This document shows, in pieces, positions 1-6,280 of a DNA stretch of 6,280 bases (position 1 is its first letter; the number at the start of each line of letters is the position of its first letter). Under the pieces are notes generated by a model, which saw only the letters and a list, made by a program, of their open reading frames with translations, did no database searches and had not been told where the DNA came from. The translations under genes were made by a program, and so were the position numbers. Origin of the DNA: Bacteroidetes bacterium ADurb.Bin302 (GTDB lineage: Bacteria; Bacteroidota; Bacteroidia; Bacteroidales; Paludibacteraceae); NCBI GenBank assembly GCA_002069025.1, contig MWBK01000092.1, positions 1-6,280 on the forward strand, read 5' to 3'.

Positions 1-668
1 CAGCATCAGTAGTAATGGATAGCGTACAAATCGGAGATATTGTTGAGTATATACCCGAATTAGATACACTTATGCCTATGTTACGTTCGTTTGATGGTAA
101 TATCTATTGCGAAGCTTCCGGTTCAACTAAATTGGATTCTACTATGAGCATATTTTTACCAACAGTAAATGCGGCTTTACTATTAAAAGGAAATGATCTG
201 GTATTAATGGATGGAGAAACATTCTCTGAGATTGCTAAGATGCTTATGTTTAACAAGAAAACAAGGAATCTGATTGATAGTGTATCCGTTGAATTACTAG
301 TAAGAAACAATGAAATTCAAATATTCCCATTTATGATAAGTCTCGACAAATACAGACTTGGAGTTGGTGGAACACAGAATTTGGATATGAGTTTCAATTA
401 TCATATCGCATTGCTAAAATCTCCAATACCTTTTATGATGGGTGTTGACGTATCCGGTCCAAACTTTGATAAAATAAAGTATAAACTTGTTTCTCCTAAA
501 TTTAAGGATTCTAATGTTCAAATAGGAAAAGGAGGTACACTTATAAATGACGGCAGCACCAATATTCGTAAAGTTTTCCACAAAACTATGTTGAATGCAA
601 TACTACAAGAACAGGAGCTAAAAGAACCGACTAGAAGGCAACAAACAACTACAGAAGGCAATCAATAA
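1..668 (+). CDS. AsmA-family envelope protein, C-terminal part (5' truncated by window edge)
   Basis: The frame is open to the left edge (GCA TCA GTA GTA precede the first ATG at 15), so this is the tail of a longer gene and that ATG is probably internal. About 221 residues are visible; whole Bacteroidota AsmA-like proteins usually run to many hundreds. Numbering from the ATG at 15, diagnostic stretches are LVLMDGETFSEIAKMLMF (about 62-79), a region around NLIDSVSVELLV (85-96), and DMSFNYHIALLKSPIPF (124-140), followed by a VSGPNFDKIKYKL beta segment. I recognise these from the AsmA-like C-terminal region of Bacteroidales proteins. The last 30 or so residues form a polar, Gln/Thr-rich tail. 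By family knowledge, AsmA-like proteins are anchored in the inner membrane, span or reach into the periplasm and take part in outer-membrane lipid homeostasis; nothing visible here shows a specific substrate. The gene converges on the M24 peptidase gene with a 3-nt gap, so no intergenic terminator fits between them. Confidence 0.8.
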   Translation, partial: ASVVMDSVQIGDIVEYIPELDTLMPMLRSFDGNIYCEASGSTKLDSTMSIFLPTVNAALLLKGNDLVLMDGETFSEIAKMLMFNKKTRNLIDSVSVELLVRNNEIQIFPFMISLDKYRLGVGGTQNLDMSFNYHIALLKSPIPFMMGVDVSGPNFDKIKYKLVSPKFKDSNVQIGKGGTLINDGSTNIRKVFHKTMLNAILQEQELKEPTRRQQTTTEGNQ

Positions 669-671
669 ATC

Positions 672-1853
672 CTATAGTTCAATTATTTCTTCCGGAGCAA
701 ATGTAATTTTCTCCATTCCATTATTCTTTACTATGAAGGAATTTTCGGTACCAACGGCACCAACTCCATTTATAACAAACTTAGGTTCTAATGCTATTGC
801 GTTACCTTCTTTCAGTTCCATTTTATTATTTCCGCAAATAACAGGTAATTCATTAATTACCAAACCGATACCATGACCAACAAATTTTGCTTGCTGCTTA
901 GTTCCCATAAAGCAATCTTGCAAATTATGCCTAACAACTATCTCCATAGCCCTATCGTAAAGCTCACCACAAGATACTCCGGGTTTCCCCATTTCGGCCA
1001 ACTCATCTTGTATATCTAAAGATACTCGATGAGCATAGTCTGCTTTTTCATCAATCTTTCCTATAGAAAATGTTCTGGATTGATCTGAAATATATCCTGA
1101 AAAATTGCCATTAATATCTATCATTACTGACATTCCTGGCTCTAATAAAGTACCTTTATGACCTATGGGTAGTGAAGGATGCATACCCTCGCCTCCCAAA
1201 GCAAAATCAAAAGGAGACGGATACGCCGCATTATCGCCTACTAATGTTGATCCCATAAAGGCCTCCATCGATCTACCATATATTCTAAATGCTCCCAAAC
1301 ACCCTTTTAGCCTAAATATACGTTCAACTTCAACTGTTAGTTGATGATCTGTCATGCCACTTCTATATAACAATGGGACTTCGCGCAAAGCTTGAGATTG
1401 TAAGCGAGCAGAAAACTTTAATTGCTCTAATTCGTATTCGGTTTTTACACTTCTCAATTCACGTATTAAACTTGAGCCGTTTACTACAGCTACCGGACGC
1501 AGTGCATCTTGATAACGCATCCACTCAGAATATGGTAATTCATCACCCTCCATTAATAATATGTTTGGCAAGGCAATTCCTTCAGCTGCTAATATATCAG
1601 GAATCTGTTCTGCTTTACGAATATATCTTACCTTATCGCCCTCCAATTCAACAGGCTTACGCACGAAAATCCAAGGTTCTCCCTCCTGTAATATATATAC
1701 ATATCCACTTATTATGCGTCCAAGCATATAGTAAATATTTACATTTGAGGTGATTAAACAAGCATTTACATTCTCTGCCTTCATTCGGGTTTGTAGATTA
1801 TCCCAACGAATTTGCAATTCGTCGTGCATTCGATCTGTAAAGATTTGATCCAT
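672..1853 (-). CDS. M24-family metallopeptidase, Xaa-Pro aminopeptidase-like
   Basis: A 393-residue protein with the two-domain M24B layout: a creatinase-like N-terminal domain (about 1-135) and a pita-bread catalytic domain (about 145-385). All five expected metal ligands are visible: D246 in MIDINGNF, D257 in SDQSRTF (spacing 11, as in E. coli PepP), H327 in FVGHGIGL, E356 in IALEPKF and E370 in AVGTENSF. It should therefore bind a dinuclear metal centre and is probably a cytoplasmic aminopeptidase or dipeptidase acting near proline. One departure is that the position seven residues after the ligand histidine, a histidine in PepP (GLxxH), is Asn334 here (GHGIGLVINELP), so prolyl specificity is uncertain. 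The frame could start at 1901, but I chose the ATG at 1853: the extension would add a hydrophobic stretch (MIFFVYFFVLL) unlike a cytosolic peptidase, and a TAnnTTTG promoter box lies inside it. No signal peptide is seen from the chosen start. It is divergent from the CotH gene and convergent with the AsmA gene. Confidence 0.88.
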   Translation of the reverse strand: MDQIFTDRMHDELQIRWDNLQTRMKAENVNACLITSNVNIYYMLGRIISGYVYILQEGEPWIFVRKPVELEGDKVRYIRKAEQIPDILAAEGIALPNILLMEGDELPYSEWMRYQDALRPVAVVNGSSLIRELRSVKTEYELEQLKFSARLQSQALREVPLLYRSGMTDHQLTVEVERIFRLKGCLGAFRIYGRSMEAFMGSTLVGDNAAYPSPFDFALGGEGMHPSLPIGHKGTLLEPGMSVMIDINGNFSGYISDQSRTFSIGKIDEKADYAHRVSLDIQDELAEMGKPGVSCGELYDRAMEIVVRHNLQDCFMGTKQQAKFVGHGIGLVINELPVICGNNKMELKEGNAIALEPKFVINGVGAVGTENSFIVKNNGMEKITFAPEEIIEL

Positions 1854-1868
1854 ATTTAGAATTTTACA

Positions 1869-1876
1869 CAAAAGTA
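1869..1876 (-). promoter_or_regulatory. Promoter -7 box for the M24 peptidase gene
   Basis: On the minus strand this reads TACTTTTG, matching the Bacteroidota TAnnTTTG box, 15 nt upstream of the ATG at 1853. It would give a leader of roughly 10-15 nt. The nearest upstream TTTG (1892-1889) is only 12 nt away, closer than the usual 17-23 nt, so the -33 element is weak or absent. The box helps exclude the longer start at 1901. Confidence 0.5.
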
Positions 1877-1929
1877 CGAAAAAATAAACAAAAAATATCA
1901 TGTTGTATTTTTATAGTACCCACTTTTGA

Positions 1930-1958
1930 TTGCAATCATTTTATTAATATTATCTTTG
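1930..1958 (+). promoter_or_regulatory. Promoter of the CotH-kinase gene
   Basis: TATCTTTG at 1951-1958 matches the Bacteroidota -7 consensus TAnnTTTG. A TTG at 1930-1932 lies 18 nt upstream; a TTTG at 1925-1928 with 22 nt spacing is an alternative -33 element. Transcription would start near 1963-1967, leaving a leader of about 30-35 nt before the ATG at 1998. This placement rules out the TTG at 1926 as the translation start. Confidence 0.6.
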
Positions 1959-1997
1959 TGTTTGCTAGGCGCGTTTGCTTACTTAAATAATCAGCCG

Positions 1998-3926
1998 ATG
2001 AATCAATACTTAACAATTATTACAGGTCTTATACTTTGTACCAACTTTATACAAGCACAAGACAATAAATTATCCGGTACAGCCATCGGCTCTTCTCCGT
2101 CTGTGGATTACAACACAAATACTCCATCAACAACAGTAAATACACCAAATTACGTTTTTGATGGAAATCTCAATACATTTTACGCATCTTTCGACCGATC
2201 AAACACTTGGGTAGGTATGGACTTTGGAACAGCCTGCCGCATAACCAAGATAGCATATTCCCCACGTATATCACAACCGGGCCGCACATTATTAGCTATT
2301 TTTGAAGGGGCAAATAATGCCGATTTTAGTGATGCAATACCATTATTTATTATTCCTACAGCTGCAACAGAAGGAGTAATGACATATACTGATATAAATT
2401 GTACTCGCGGTTTTAGATATGTTAGATATATTTCGCCAAATGATGCACGTTGCAATATTGCTGAACTCGCTTTTTATGGTTATCAAGCTCAAGGAGACGA
2501 TTCAGTACTACCTCAACTTACATCAATTCCGACAATATCAATACACACAGAAAATTGCGTTGACGTAACTTCTAAAGAAGAGTACTTAATTGGCACTGCT
2601 ACACTTGTTTATAACAACGGAAGTGCAATATGGCAAGATAGCCTGCAAATACGTGGTAGAGGCAATGCAAGTTGGAAATTTCCTAAAAAACCATACCGCA
2701 TCAAACTTAATAATAAAGCAAATTTAGCAGGTTTGCCTGCGAAAGATAAAAATTGGACTCTAATCAATAATTTCGGTGACAAAACTCTGATGCGAAATTT
2801 ATTGGCTAATGATATAAGTAGACGTTTAAATATGCCTTACACTCCGTCAGGAATACCGGTTGATCTCGTATTAAATGGCGAATATAAGGGATGTTATCAA
2901 TTGTGTGATCAAATAGAAGTTGGTAAAAACCGTGTTGATATTGATAAAATGGCGATTACTGATGTTGATGGTGAAAATCTTAAAGGAGGATATTTGGTAG
3001 AGATTGATGCTTACGCCAATGAAGGCACTTCATGGTTTAATTCGTCAAGAGGGAATCCTGTTACCATAAAATATCCTAAAGACGATGAGATTGTTTGGCA
3101 ACAAAGGAACTATATCGAAACGTATTTTAATGAAATGGAGAATATATTATACTCCGCAAATTATAAGGACTTAAATATCGGATACAGAAGCAGACTCGAT
3201 TTGGATACGTTTTTAAAACATTTTATCGTTGGCGAATTAAGCGGTAATACTGATACGTATTGGAGTGTCTACATGTATAAATATAGATTAGATGACCGTT
3301 TTTATACCGGTCCGATATGGGATTTCGACTTAGCATTTGAGAATGACTCACGTACTTATCCAATAAATAATCTGGGTGATTATATATATGCAACAAATGG
3401 CTCTTGCGCCGGTAATATGCGGAGTTTTGTAAATAGAATTTTATCAGATACGAAAGCTCTTGATCGCTTATCAGATATATGGAGTATAGCCAGACACAAT
3501 GACTATTTGTCTGCAGACTCACTTATAGAATTAATAGATAGATATGCTGAAGAAATGGATGCTTCGCAAAGGCTGAATTTTATAAGATGGCCTATTCTTA
3601 ACGGTACATATGAAGGCGAACTAAACAATGTGAAGTATTACTTAAGTAATCGTTTTACATGGCTTGATAATAAAATAGGATTGAAAGAAGTTACTGAAAT
3701 TGATGAAGAACAAACAAACCAACAAGAATGCATCGTATTTACTGAGAAAAACATTATAATAGTTAAAAACGCATCTGAAAAAAGAATTATAATTTATTCT
3801 GTTGATGGAAAAATTTTGTATTCTAATGAGTCGGTAGATACAGAAACCATCAATGTGCCAACACCAAATAGTGGTTTATATATAATTAATATTGATGGCA
3901 ATAGCCAAAAAATATTTGTAAAATAA
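1998..3926 (+). CDS. Secreted CotH-kinase protein with discoidin-like domain and T9SS type A sorting domain
   Basis: A 642-residue exported protein. In order: (a) signal peptide, residues 1-20, hydrophobic core LTIITGLILC and likely cleavage at FIQA|QDN; (b) an F5/8 type C (discoidin)-like beta domain, about 24-162, with VFDGNLNTFYAS, WVGMDFG and a closing ELAFYGY strand, typical of glycan or surface binding; (c) a CotH kinase domain, about 175-562, with RGRGNASW (219-226), YKGCYQLCDQI (296-306), a GNTD motif whose Asp is residue 419, and GPIWDFDLAF with Asp442 and Asp444; (d) a C-terminal domain, about 575-642, with IYSVDGKILY and GLYIINIDG, as in T9SS type A sorting domains. CotH proteins are atypical protein kinases known from Bacillus spore coats; the substrate here is unknown. 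The sorting domain implies outer-membrane passage through T9SS, then surface attachment or release. The start at 1998 is chosen because it gives a clean signal peptide and lies downstream of the promoter; the frame is open back to a TTG at 1926. The gene appears monocistronic. Confidence 0.88.
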   Translation: MNQYLTIITGLILCTNFIQAQDNKLSGTAIGSSPSVDYNTNTPSTTVNTPNYVFDGNLNTFYASFDRSNTWVGMDFGTACRITKIAYSPRISQPGRTLLAIFEGANNADFSDAIPLFIIPTAATEGVMTYTDINCTRGFRYVRYISPNDARCNIAELAFYGYQAQGDDSVLPQLTSIPTISIHTENCVDVTSKEEYLIGTATLVYNNGSAIWQDSLQIRGRGNASWKFPKKPYRIKLNNKANLAGLPAKDKNWTLINNFGDKTLMRNLLANDISRRLNMPYTPSGIPVDLVLNGEYKGCYQLCDQIEVGKNRVDIDKMAITDVDGENLKGGYLVEIDAYANEGTSWFNSSRGNPVTIKYPKDDEIVWQQRNYIETYFNEMENILYSANYKDLNIGYRSRLDLDTFLKHFIVGELSGNTDTYWSVYMYKYRLDDRFYTGPIWDFDLAFENDSRTYPINNLGDYIYATNGSCAGNMRSFVNRILSDTKALDRLSDIWSIARHNDYLSADSLIELIDRYAEEMDASQRLNFIRWPILNGTYEGELNNVKYYLSNRFTWLDNKIGLKEVTEIDEEQTNQQECIVFTEKNIIIVKNASEKRIIIYSVDGKILYSNESVDTETINVPTPNSGLYIINIDGNSQKIFVK

Positions 3927-3995
3927 TACACAGGCCTTATTAGTGAAACAAAACAAACTGAAAGTTGGCATTTATAAATTTTTAGTTATTGTAAA

Positions 3996-4026
3996 TTTGC
4001 AGAATTAATAAATTATTGTACTTTTG
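3996..4026 (+). promoter_or_regulatory. Strong Bacteroidota-type promoter facing the mutS 3' end
   Basis: TTTG at 3996-3999, exactly 19 nt of spacer, then TACTTTTG at 4019-4026. This is the best promoter match in the window. Transcription should start near 4030-4034. It is 70 nt past the CotH stop and reads toward mutS, which is on the other strand, so it drives neither flanking gene. A second TAnnTTTG box (TAAATTTG, 3992-3999) overlaps its -33 element. Confidence 0.55.
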
Positions 4027-4050
4027 CAAACGATTTCTGAGTGTAAATAA

Positions 4051-4092
4051 CACAAAATACATGTGTATCCTTATGATGGGTATGGGTACACA
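4051..4092 (-). terminator. Possible weak terminator of mutS
   Basis: Read on the minus strand, 50 nt past the mutS stop, TGTGTACCC pairs with GGATACACA (one C-A mismatch, loop 13 nt), followed by TGTATTTTGTG. The stem is short and the T run is interrupted, so termination here would be inefficient. No better candidate follows mutS before the CotH stop codon. Confidence 0.25.
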
Positions 4093-4096
4093 ATAA
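4061..4096 (+). CDS. Putative 11-residue Met-rich leader peptide (MCILMMGMGTQ)
   Basis: ATG at 4061 to TAA at 4094-4096 encodes MCILMMGMGTQ. Four of 11 residues are methionine, including an adjacent pair. It begins about 30 nt after the predicted transcription start, its body lies inside the first hairpin, and its stop codon overlaps the first bases of the terminator stem. That is the usual geometry of a leader peptide in attenuation. There is no Shine-Dalgarno sequence, only an A-rich stretch (AACACAAAATAC), which is normal for Bacteroidota. Translation is unproven, and so short a frame can occur by chance. Confidence 0.3.
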   Translation: MCILMMGMGTQ

Positions 4097-4134
4097 GGGT
4101 ATCTGCTAAAGCGGGTGCCCTTATACTTTTATTT
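4093..4134 (+). terminator. Rho-independent terminator, + strand, 14-bp stem
   Basis: The left arm ATAAGGGTATCTGC (4093-4106) pairs without interruption with GCGGGTGCCCTTAT (4111-4124), including three G-U pairs, around the loop TAAA. The run ACTTTTATTT (4125-4134) follows. It would end the candidate small RNA and would also stop transcripts reading through from the CotH gene, which has no other convincing terminator. On the minus strand the stem is broken by mismatches and no T run follows, so it is directional. Confidence 0.65.
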
Positions 4135-4141
4135 ATAAGGT

Positions 4142-6280
4142 TTACTTTCCTTTAAGAATCTTCTTAATATCGCTCAATTTATTTAAAGCCTCTAGAGGAG
4201 TGAGGTTATTGACATCAACATTAAGAATCTCATCGCGTACCTGCGAAAGCACAGGGTCATCAAGCTTAAATATACTCAACTGATAGCCTTCACGATGTTC
4301 GGCGATTTCGGAAACAGACTTCGAAATAGATTTCTTAGATACCTTTCTGTTATCTTGATTTTTATTCTCTAAATCTAATAAAATATCACCGGCACGCTTA
4401 ACAATACTCTTAGGCATTCCGGCTAATTTTGCAACATGAATACCAAAACTGTGCTCGCTGCCGCCGGGGATTAATTTCCTTAAGAAGATTACTTTACCGT
4501 CTATCTCTTTAACAGACACATTGTAATTTTTTATACGCTTGAAATCTTTTTCCATCTCATTCAGTTCATGATAATGAGTTGCAAATAAGGTTCTAGCTTT
4601 TGCTGTAGGATGCTCGTGTATGTATTCGACAATAGACCATGCTATTGAGATACCATCGTATGTACTTGTGCCTCGTCCTAACTCATCAAAAAGAATTAAA
4701 CTACGATCGGATAAATTGTTAAGTATACTTGCAGCCTCGTTCATTTCGACCATAAAGGTTGACTCTCCCATCGAAATATTATCGCTTGCACCTACCCTTG
4801 TAAAGATTTTATCAACTACTCCGATCTGAGCCGATTCGGCAGGCACAAAACTTCCTATTTGAGCCATAATAGTAATAAGTGCGGTTTGCCTCAAAAGAGC
4901 AGACTTACCTGCCATATTAGGGCCGGTAATAATTATTATCTGCTGTTTATTACTATCTAAATACACATCATTTGCAATATATTCTTCTCCTATTGGCATC
5001 TGCCTTTCAATAACAGGATGACGACCCTGACGTATGTCTAAAACATCATCATCCGAAATTAATGGACGTATATATTTACCTTCCGCTGCCACTAATGCAA
5101 ATGAGCATAAAACATCAAGACGCGCAATTTGAACTGCATCTTTTTGCAAAACTGCCACTGAGCCCGCCAAATCTGTAACTAATGCAGAAAATAACTGATT
5201 TTCAATTGCAAGGACTTTTTCTTCAGCCCCTAAAATCTTTTCTTCATACTCTTTAAGCTCTTGAGTAATATAGCGTTCTGCATTAACAAGTGTCTGCTTT
5301 CTGATCCATTCTTGTGGAACTTTGTCTTTGTGAGCATTACGTACTTCAATGTAGTATCCAAAAACATTGTTATAGCTAATCTTAAGACTTGGTATACCGG
5401 TTGCGTCACTTTCTCTTTGCTGTATCTGTAACAAATAATCCTTGCCCGAATATGCTAATCTTCTATACTCATCTAAATCTGCGTTAATTCCTTGTCTTAT
5501 AACTCCGCCCTTATTAATAGCCATTGGCGGATCGTCATTTATTTCTTTTTTAATCCTATCGCGCAATTCCAAACACAAATCTAATCCTTCAACAATATTA
5601 CTTAACTCTTGCACTTGAGATGACGTACACATCTCTTTAATTTCTTGTATAGCACATAAAGCCGTATGCAATTGCACTAGTTCGCGAGGATTAATTCTGC
5701 CTACTGCAATTTTCGATACAATACGCTCCAAGTCACCGATTAAGGGTAGCTTCTCTTGCAAAAGACATTTAATCTCAGTATCTTTAAAGAATGCTTCTAC
5801 AACATTTTGCCGTTTTTCTATATCAATTTTTGACTTTAACGGAAATGCAAGCCAACGTTTTAATAAACGGCCTCCCATTGGAGTTAAAGTCTTGTCTAAA
5901 ATGCTGATGAACGATTTACCCTCGCCATTCATCGAACCATATAGCTCAAGATTTCGAATTGTAAATTTATCCATCCAAACATAAGAATCACCCTCAATAC
6001 GTTTAAGATTTGTGATATGAGCCGTTTGCAAGTGCTGTGTAGCATCCAAATAATGTAAAATTCCACCGGCTGCAATCACACCTTCAGGCAAATCATCAAC
6101 TCCAAAACCTTTTAGAGTTAAAACATCAAATTGTTTCTTTAAACGATTATTTGCAGCATCTGTTGTAAACATCCAATCGTCAAGTTGGAAGGTAAAATAT
6201 TTGCCTGCCGACAAATCTTCCCATTTCTGTTTTTTGCCATATTCGTACAAAACTTCTTTTGGAGCAAAGTTAGCTATCAA
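4142..6280 (-). CDS. mutS: DNA mismatch repair protein MutS (5' truncated by window edge)
   Basis: About 712 codons are visible; complete Bacteroidota MutS is around 860-880 residues, so roughly the first 150-170, including the mismatch-reading Phe-x-Glu domain, lie beyond the right edge. The codon at 6278-6280 is TTG, read here as an internal Leu ([11 protein letters not shown]), not a start. Numbering from there: end of the connector domain (about 1-90), core and lever helices (about 100-400) with the clamp inserted (about 260-350), then the ABC-type ATPase with Walker A GPNMAGKS (453-460), the [11 protein letters not shown] motif (507-517), Walker B and signature [16 protein letters not shown] (528-543) and ATHYHEL (567-573). 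A helix-turn-helix dimerisation region follows (about 610-635). QLSIF (667-671, nt 4268-4282) fits the beta-clamp binding consensus. MutS dimers bind mispairs and recruit MutL. No frameshift or missing ATPase residue is seen. The gene is convergent with the CotH gene. Confidence 0.96.
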   Translation of the reverse strand: MIANFAPKEVLYEYGKKQKWEDLSAGKYFTFQLDDWMFTTDAANNRLKKQFDVLTLKGFGVDDLPEGVIAAGGILHYLDATQHLQTAHITNLKRIEGDSYVWMDKFTIRNLELYGSMNGEGKSFISILDKTLTPMGGRLLKRWLAFPLKSKIDIEKRQNVVEAFFKDTEIKCLLQEKLPLIGDLERIVSKIAVGRINPRELVQLHTALCAIQEIKEMCTSSQVQELSNIVEGLDLCLELRDRIKKEINDDPPMAINKGGVIRQGINADLDEYRRLAYSGKDYLLQIQQRESDATGIPSLKISYNNVFGYYIEVRNAHKDKVPQEWIRKQTLVNAERYITQELKEYEEKILGAEEKVLAIENQLFSALVTDLAGSVAVLQKDAVQIARLDVLCSFALVAAEGKYIRPLISDDDVLDIRQGRHPVIERQMPIGEEYIANDVYLDSNKQQIIIITGPNMAGKSALLRQTALITIMAQIGSFVPAESAQIGVVDKIFTRVGASDNISMGESTFMVEMNEAASILNNLSDRSLILFDELGRGTSTYDGISIAWSIVEYIHEHPTAKARTLFATHYHELNEMEKDFKRIKNYNVSVKEIDGKVIFLRKLIPGGSEHSFGIHVAKLAGMPKSIVKRAGDILLDLENKNQDNRKVSKKSISKSVSEIAEHREGYQLSIFKLDDPVLSQVRDEILNVDVNNLTPLEALNKLSDIKKILKGK

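Larger units (their letters stand above)
4032..4134 (+). ncRNA. Candidate ~100-nt small RNA or orphan attenuator leader
   Basis: This interval is bounded by the promoter at 3996-4026 and a hairpin with a U-rich run ending near 4134, giving a predicted transcript of about 100 nt; both ends are approximate. It contains an A-rich 5' part, an 11-codon open frame (4061-4096), a 9-bp hairpin (4062-4070 with 4084-4092) and, directly abutting it, a 14-bp hairpin (4093-4106 with 4111-4124). I do not recognise it as tRNA, SRP RNA, 6S RNA or a known riboswitch. The larger stem uses three G-U pairs that would be A-C mismatches on the other strand, so the structure is built for + strand RNA. No sense gene follows within the window. 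It could be a trans-acting small RNA, a leader that lost its gene, or partly the 3' end of the CotH transcript. Confidence 0.45.

Noticed and set aside
1373..1753. Open frame of about 126 codons antisense to the M24 peptidase gene
   Set aside because: No recognisable domain or promoter; the opposite strand carries a fully conserved peptidase. The same applies to the smaller antisense frames inside the AsmA, CotH and mutS genes.
1854..1901. N-terminal extension of the M24 peptidase (MIFFVYFFVLL...)
   Set aside because: It is hydrophobic, unlike the cytosolic family, and contains the TACTTTTG promoter box; the ATG at 1853 fits better.
1926..1997. TTG start giving a 24-residue hydrophobic extension of the CotH protein
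   Set aside because: The promoter elements lie within it, and the ATG at 1998 gives a standard signal peptide with QA|QD cleavage.
3922..3941. AATAA...TTATT inverted repeat as the CotH-gene terminator
   Set aside because: Only five A-T pairs around a 10-nt loop and no T run; it is too weak.
3992..3999. TAAATTTG as a second promoter
   Set aside because: It matches the -7 consensus, but its nearest TTG (3965-3967) is 24 nt away; the overlapping promoter with its -7 box at 4019-4026 is much better.
4134..4140. CCTTATA/TATAAGG hairpin just after the mutS stop (4119-4125 with 4134-4140) as its terminator
   Set aside because: Seven pairs, but on the minus strand it is followed by GCACCC and not a T run.
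6278..6280. TTG at the window edge as a start for MutS
   Set aside because: The homology begins in mid-protein ([11 protein letters not shown]); it is an internal leucine codon of a gene running off the window.
1..6280. CRISPR arrays, insertion sequences, tRNA or rRNA genes
   Set aside because: No regularly spaced repeats, transposase-like frames or tRNA/rRNA signatures were seen on either strand.

Overview
The window looks like chromosomal DNA from a Bacteroidota organism, most likely of the order Bacteroidales. It is AT-rich. Upstream regions carry the Bacteroidota promoter box TAnnTTTG instead of a sigma70 -10 element, and starts lack clear Shine-Dalgarno sequences. One protein ends in a type IX secretion (T9SS) sorting domain, and the AsmA-like and MutS sequences have the wording I know from Bacteroidales. 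The genus cannot be fixed from this window.

Layout, left to right. (1) The 3' end of an AsmA-family envelope protein gene (+), cut by the left edge. (2) An M24 metallopeptidase / Xaa-Pro aminopeptidase-like gene (-), convergent with the first and separated from it by only 3 nt. (3) A 144-bp divergent intergenic region with one promoter box per direction; both boxes argue for start codons shorter than the longest open frames. (4) A secreted CotH-kinase protein (+) with signal peptide, discoidin-like domain, CotH domain and T9SS C-terminal domain. (5) A 215-bp intergenic region. (6) mutS (-), cut by the right edge, with about 712 codons visible and the N-terminal mismatch-recognition domain outside the window.

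The genes do not form one operon or an obvious pathway: an envelope protein, a cytoplasmic peptidase, a surface kinase and a DNA-repair ATPase lie in alternating orientations. The known genes are ordinary for the group.

The least explained part is the 215-bp gap between the CotH gene and mutS. On the + strand it holds a near-ideal promoter (TTTG, 19 nt, TACTTTTG), then an 11-codon methionine-rich open frame, a 9-bp hairpin that contains that frame, a directly adjacent 14-bp hairpin with a UAAA tetraloop, and a U-rich run. This looks like a self-contained transcript of about 100 nt, built like a leader-peptide attenuator or small RNA. No sense-strand gene follows it; the next gene, mutS, points the other way. 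It is the best candidate here for something undescribed.
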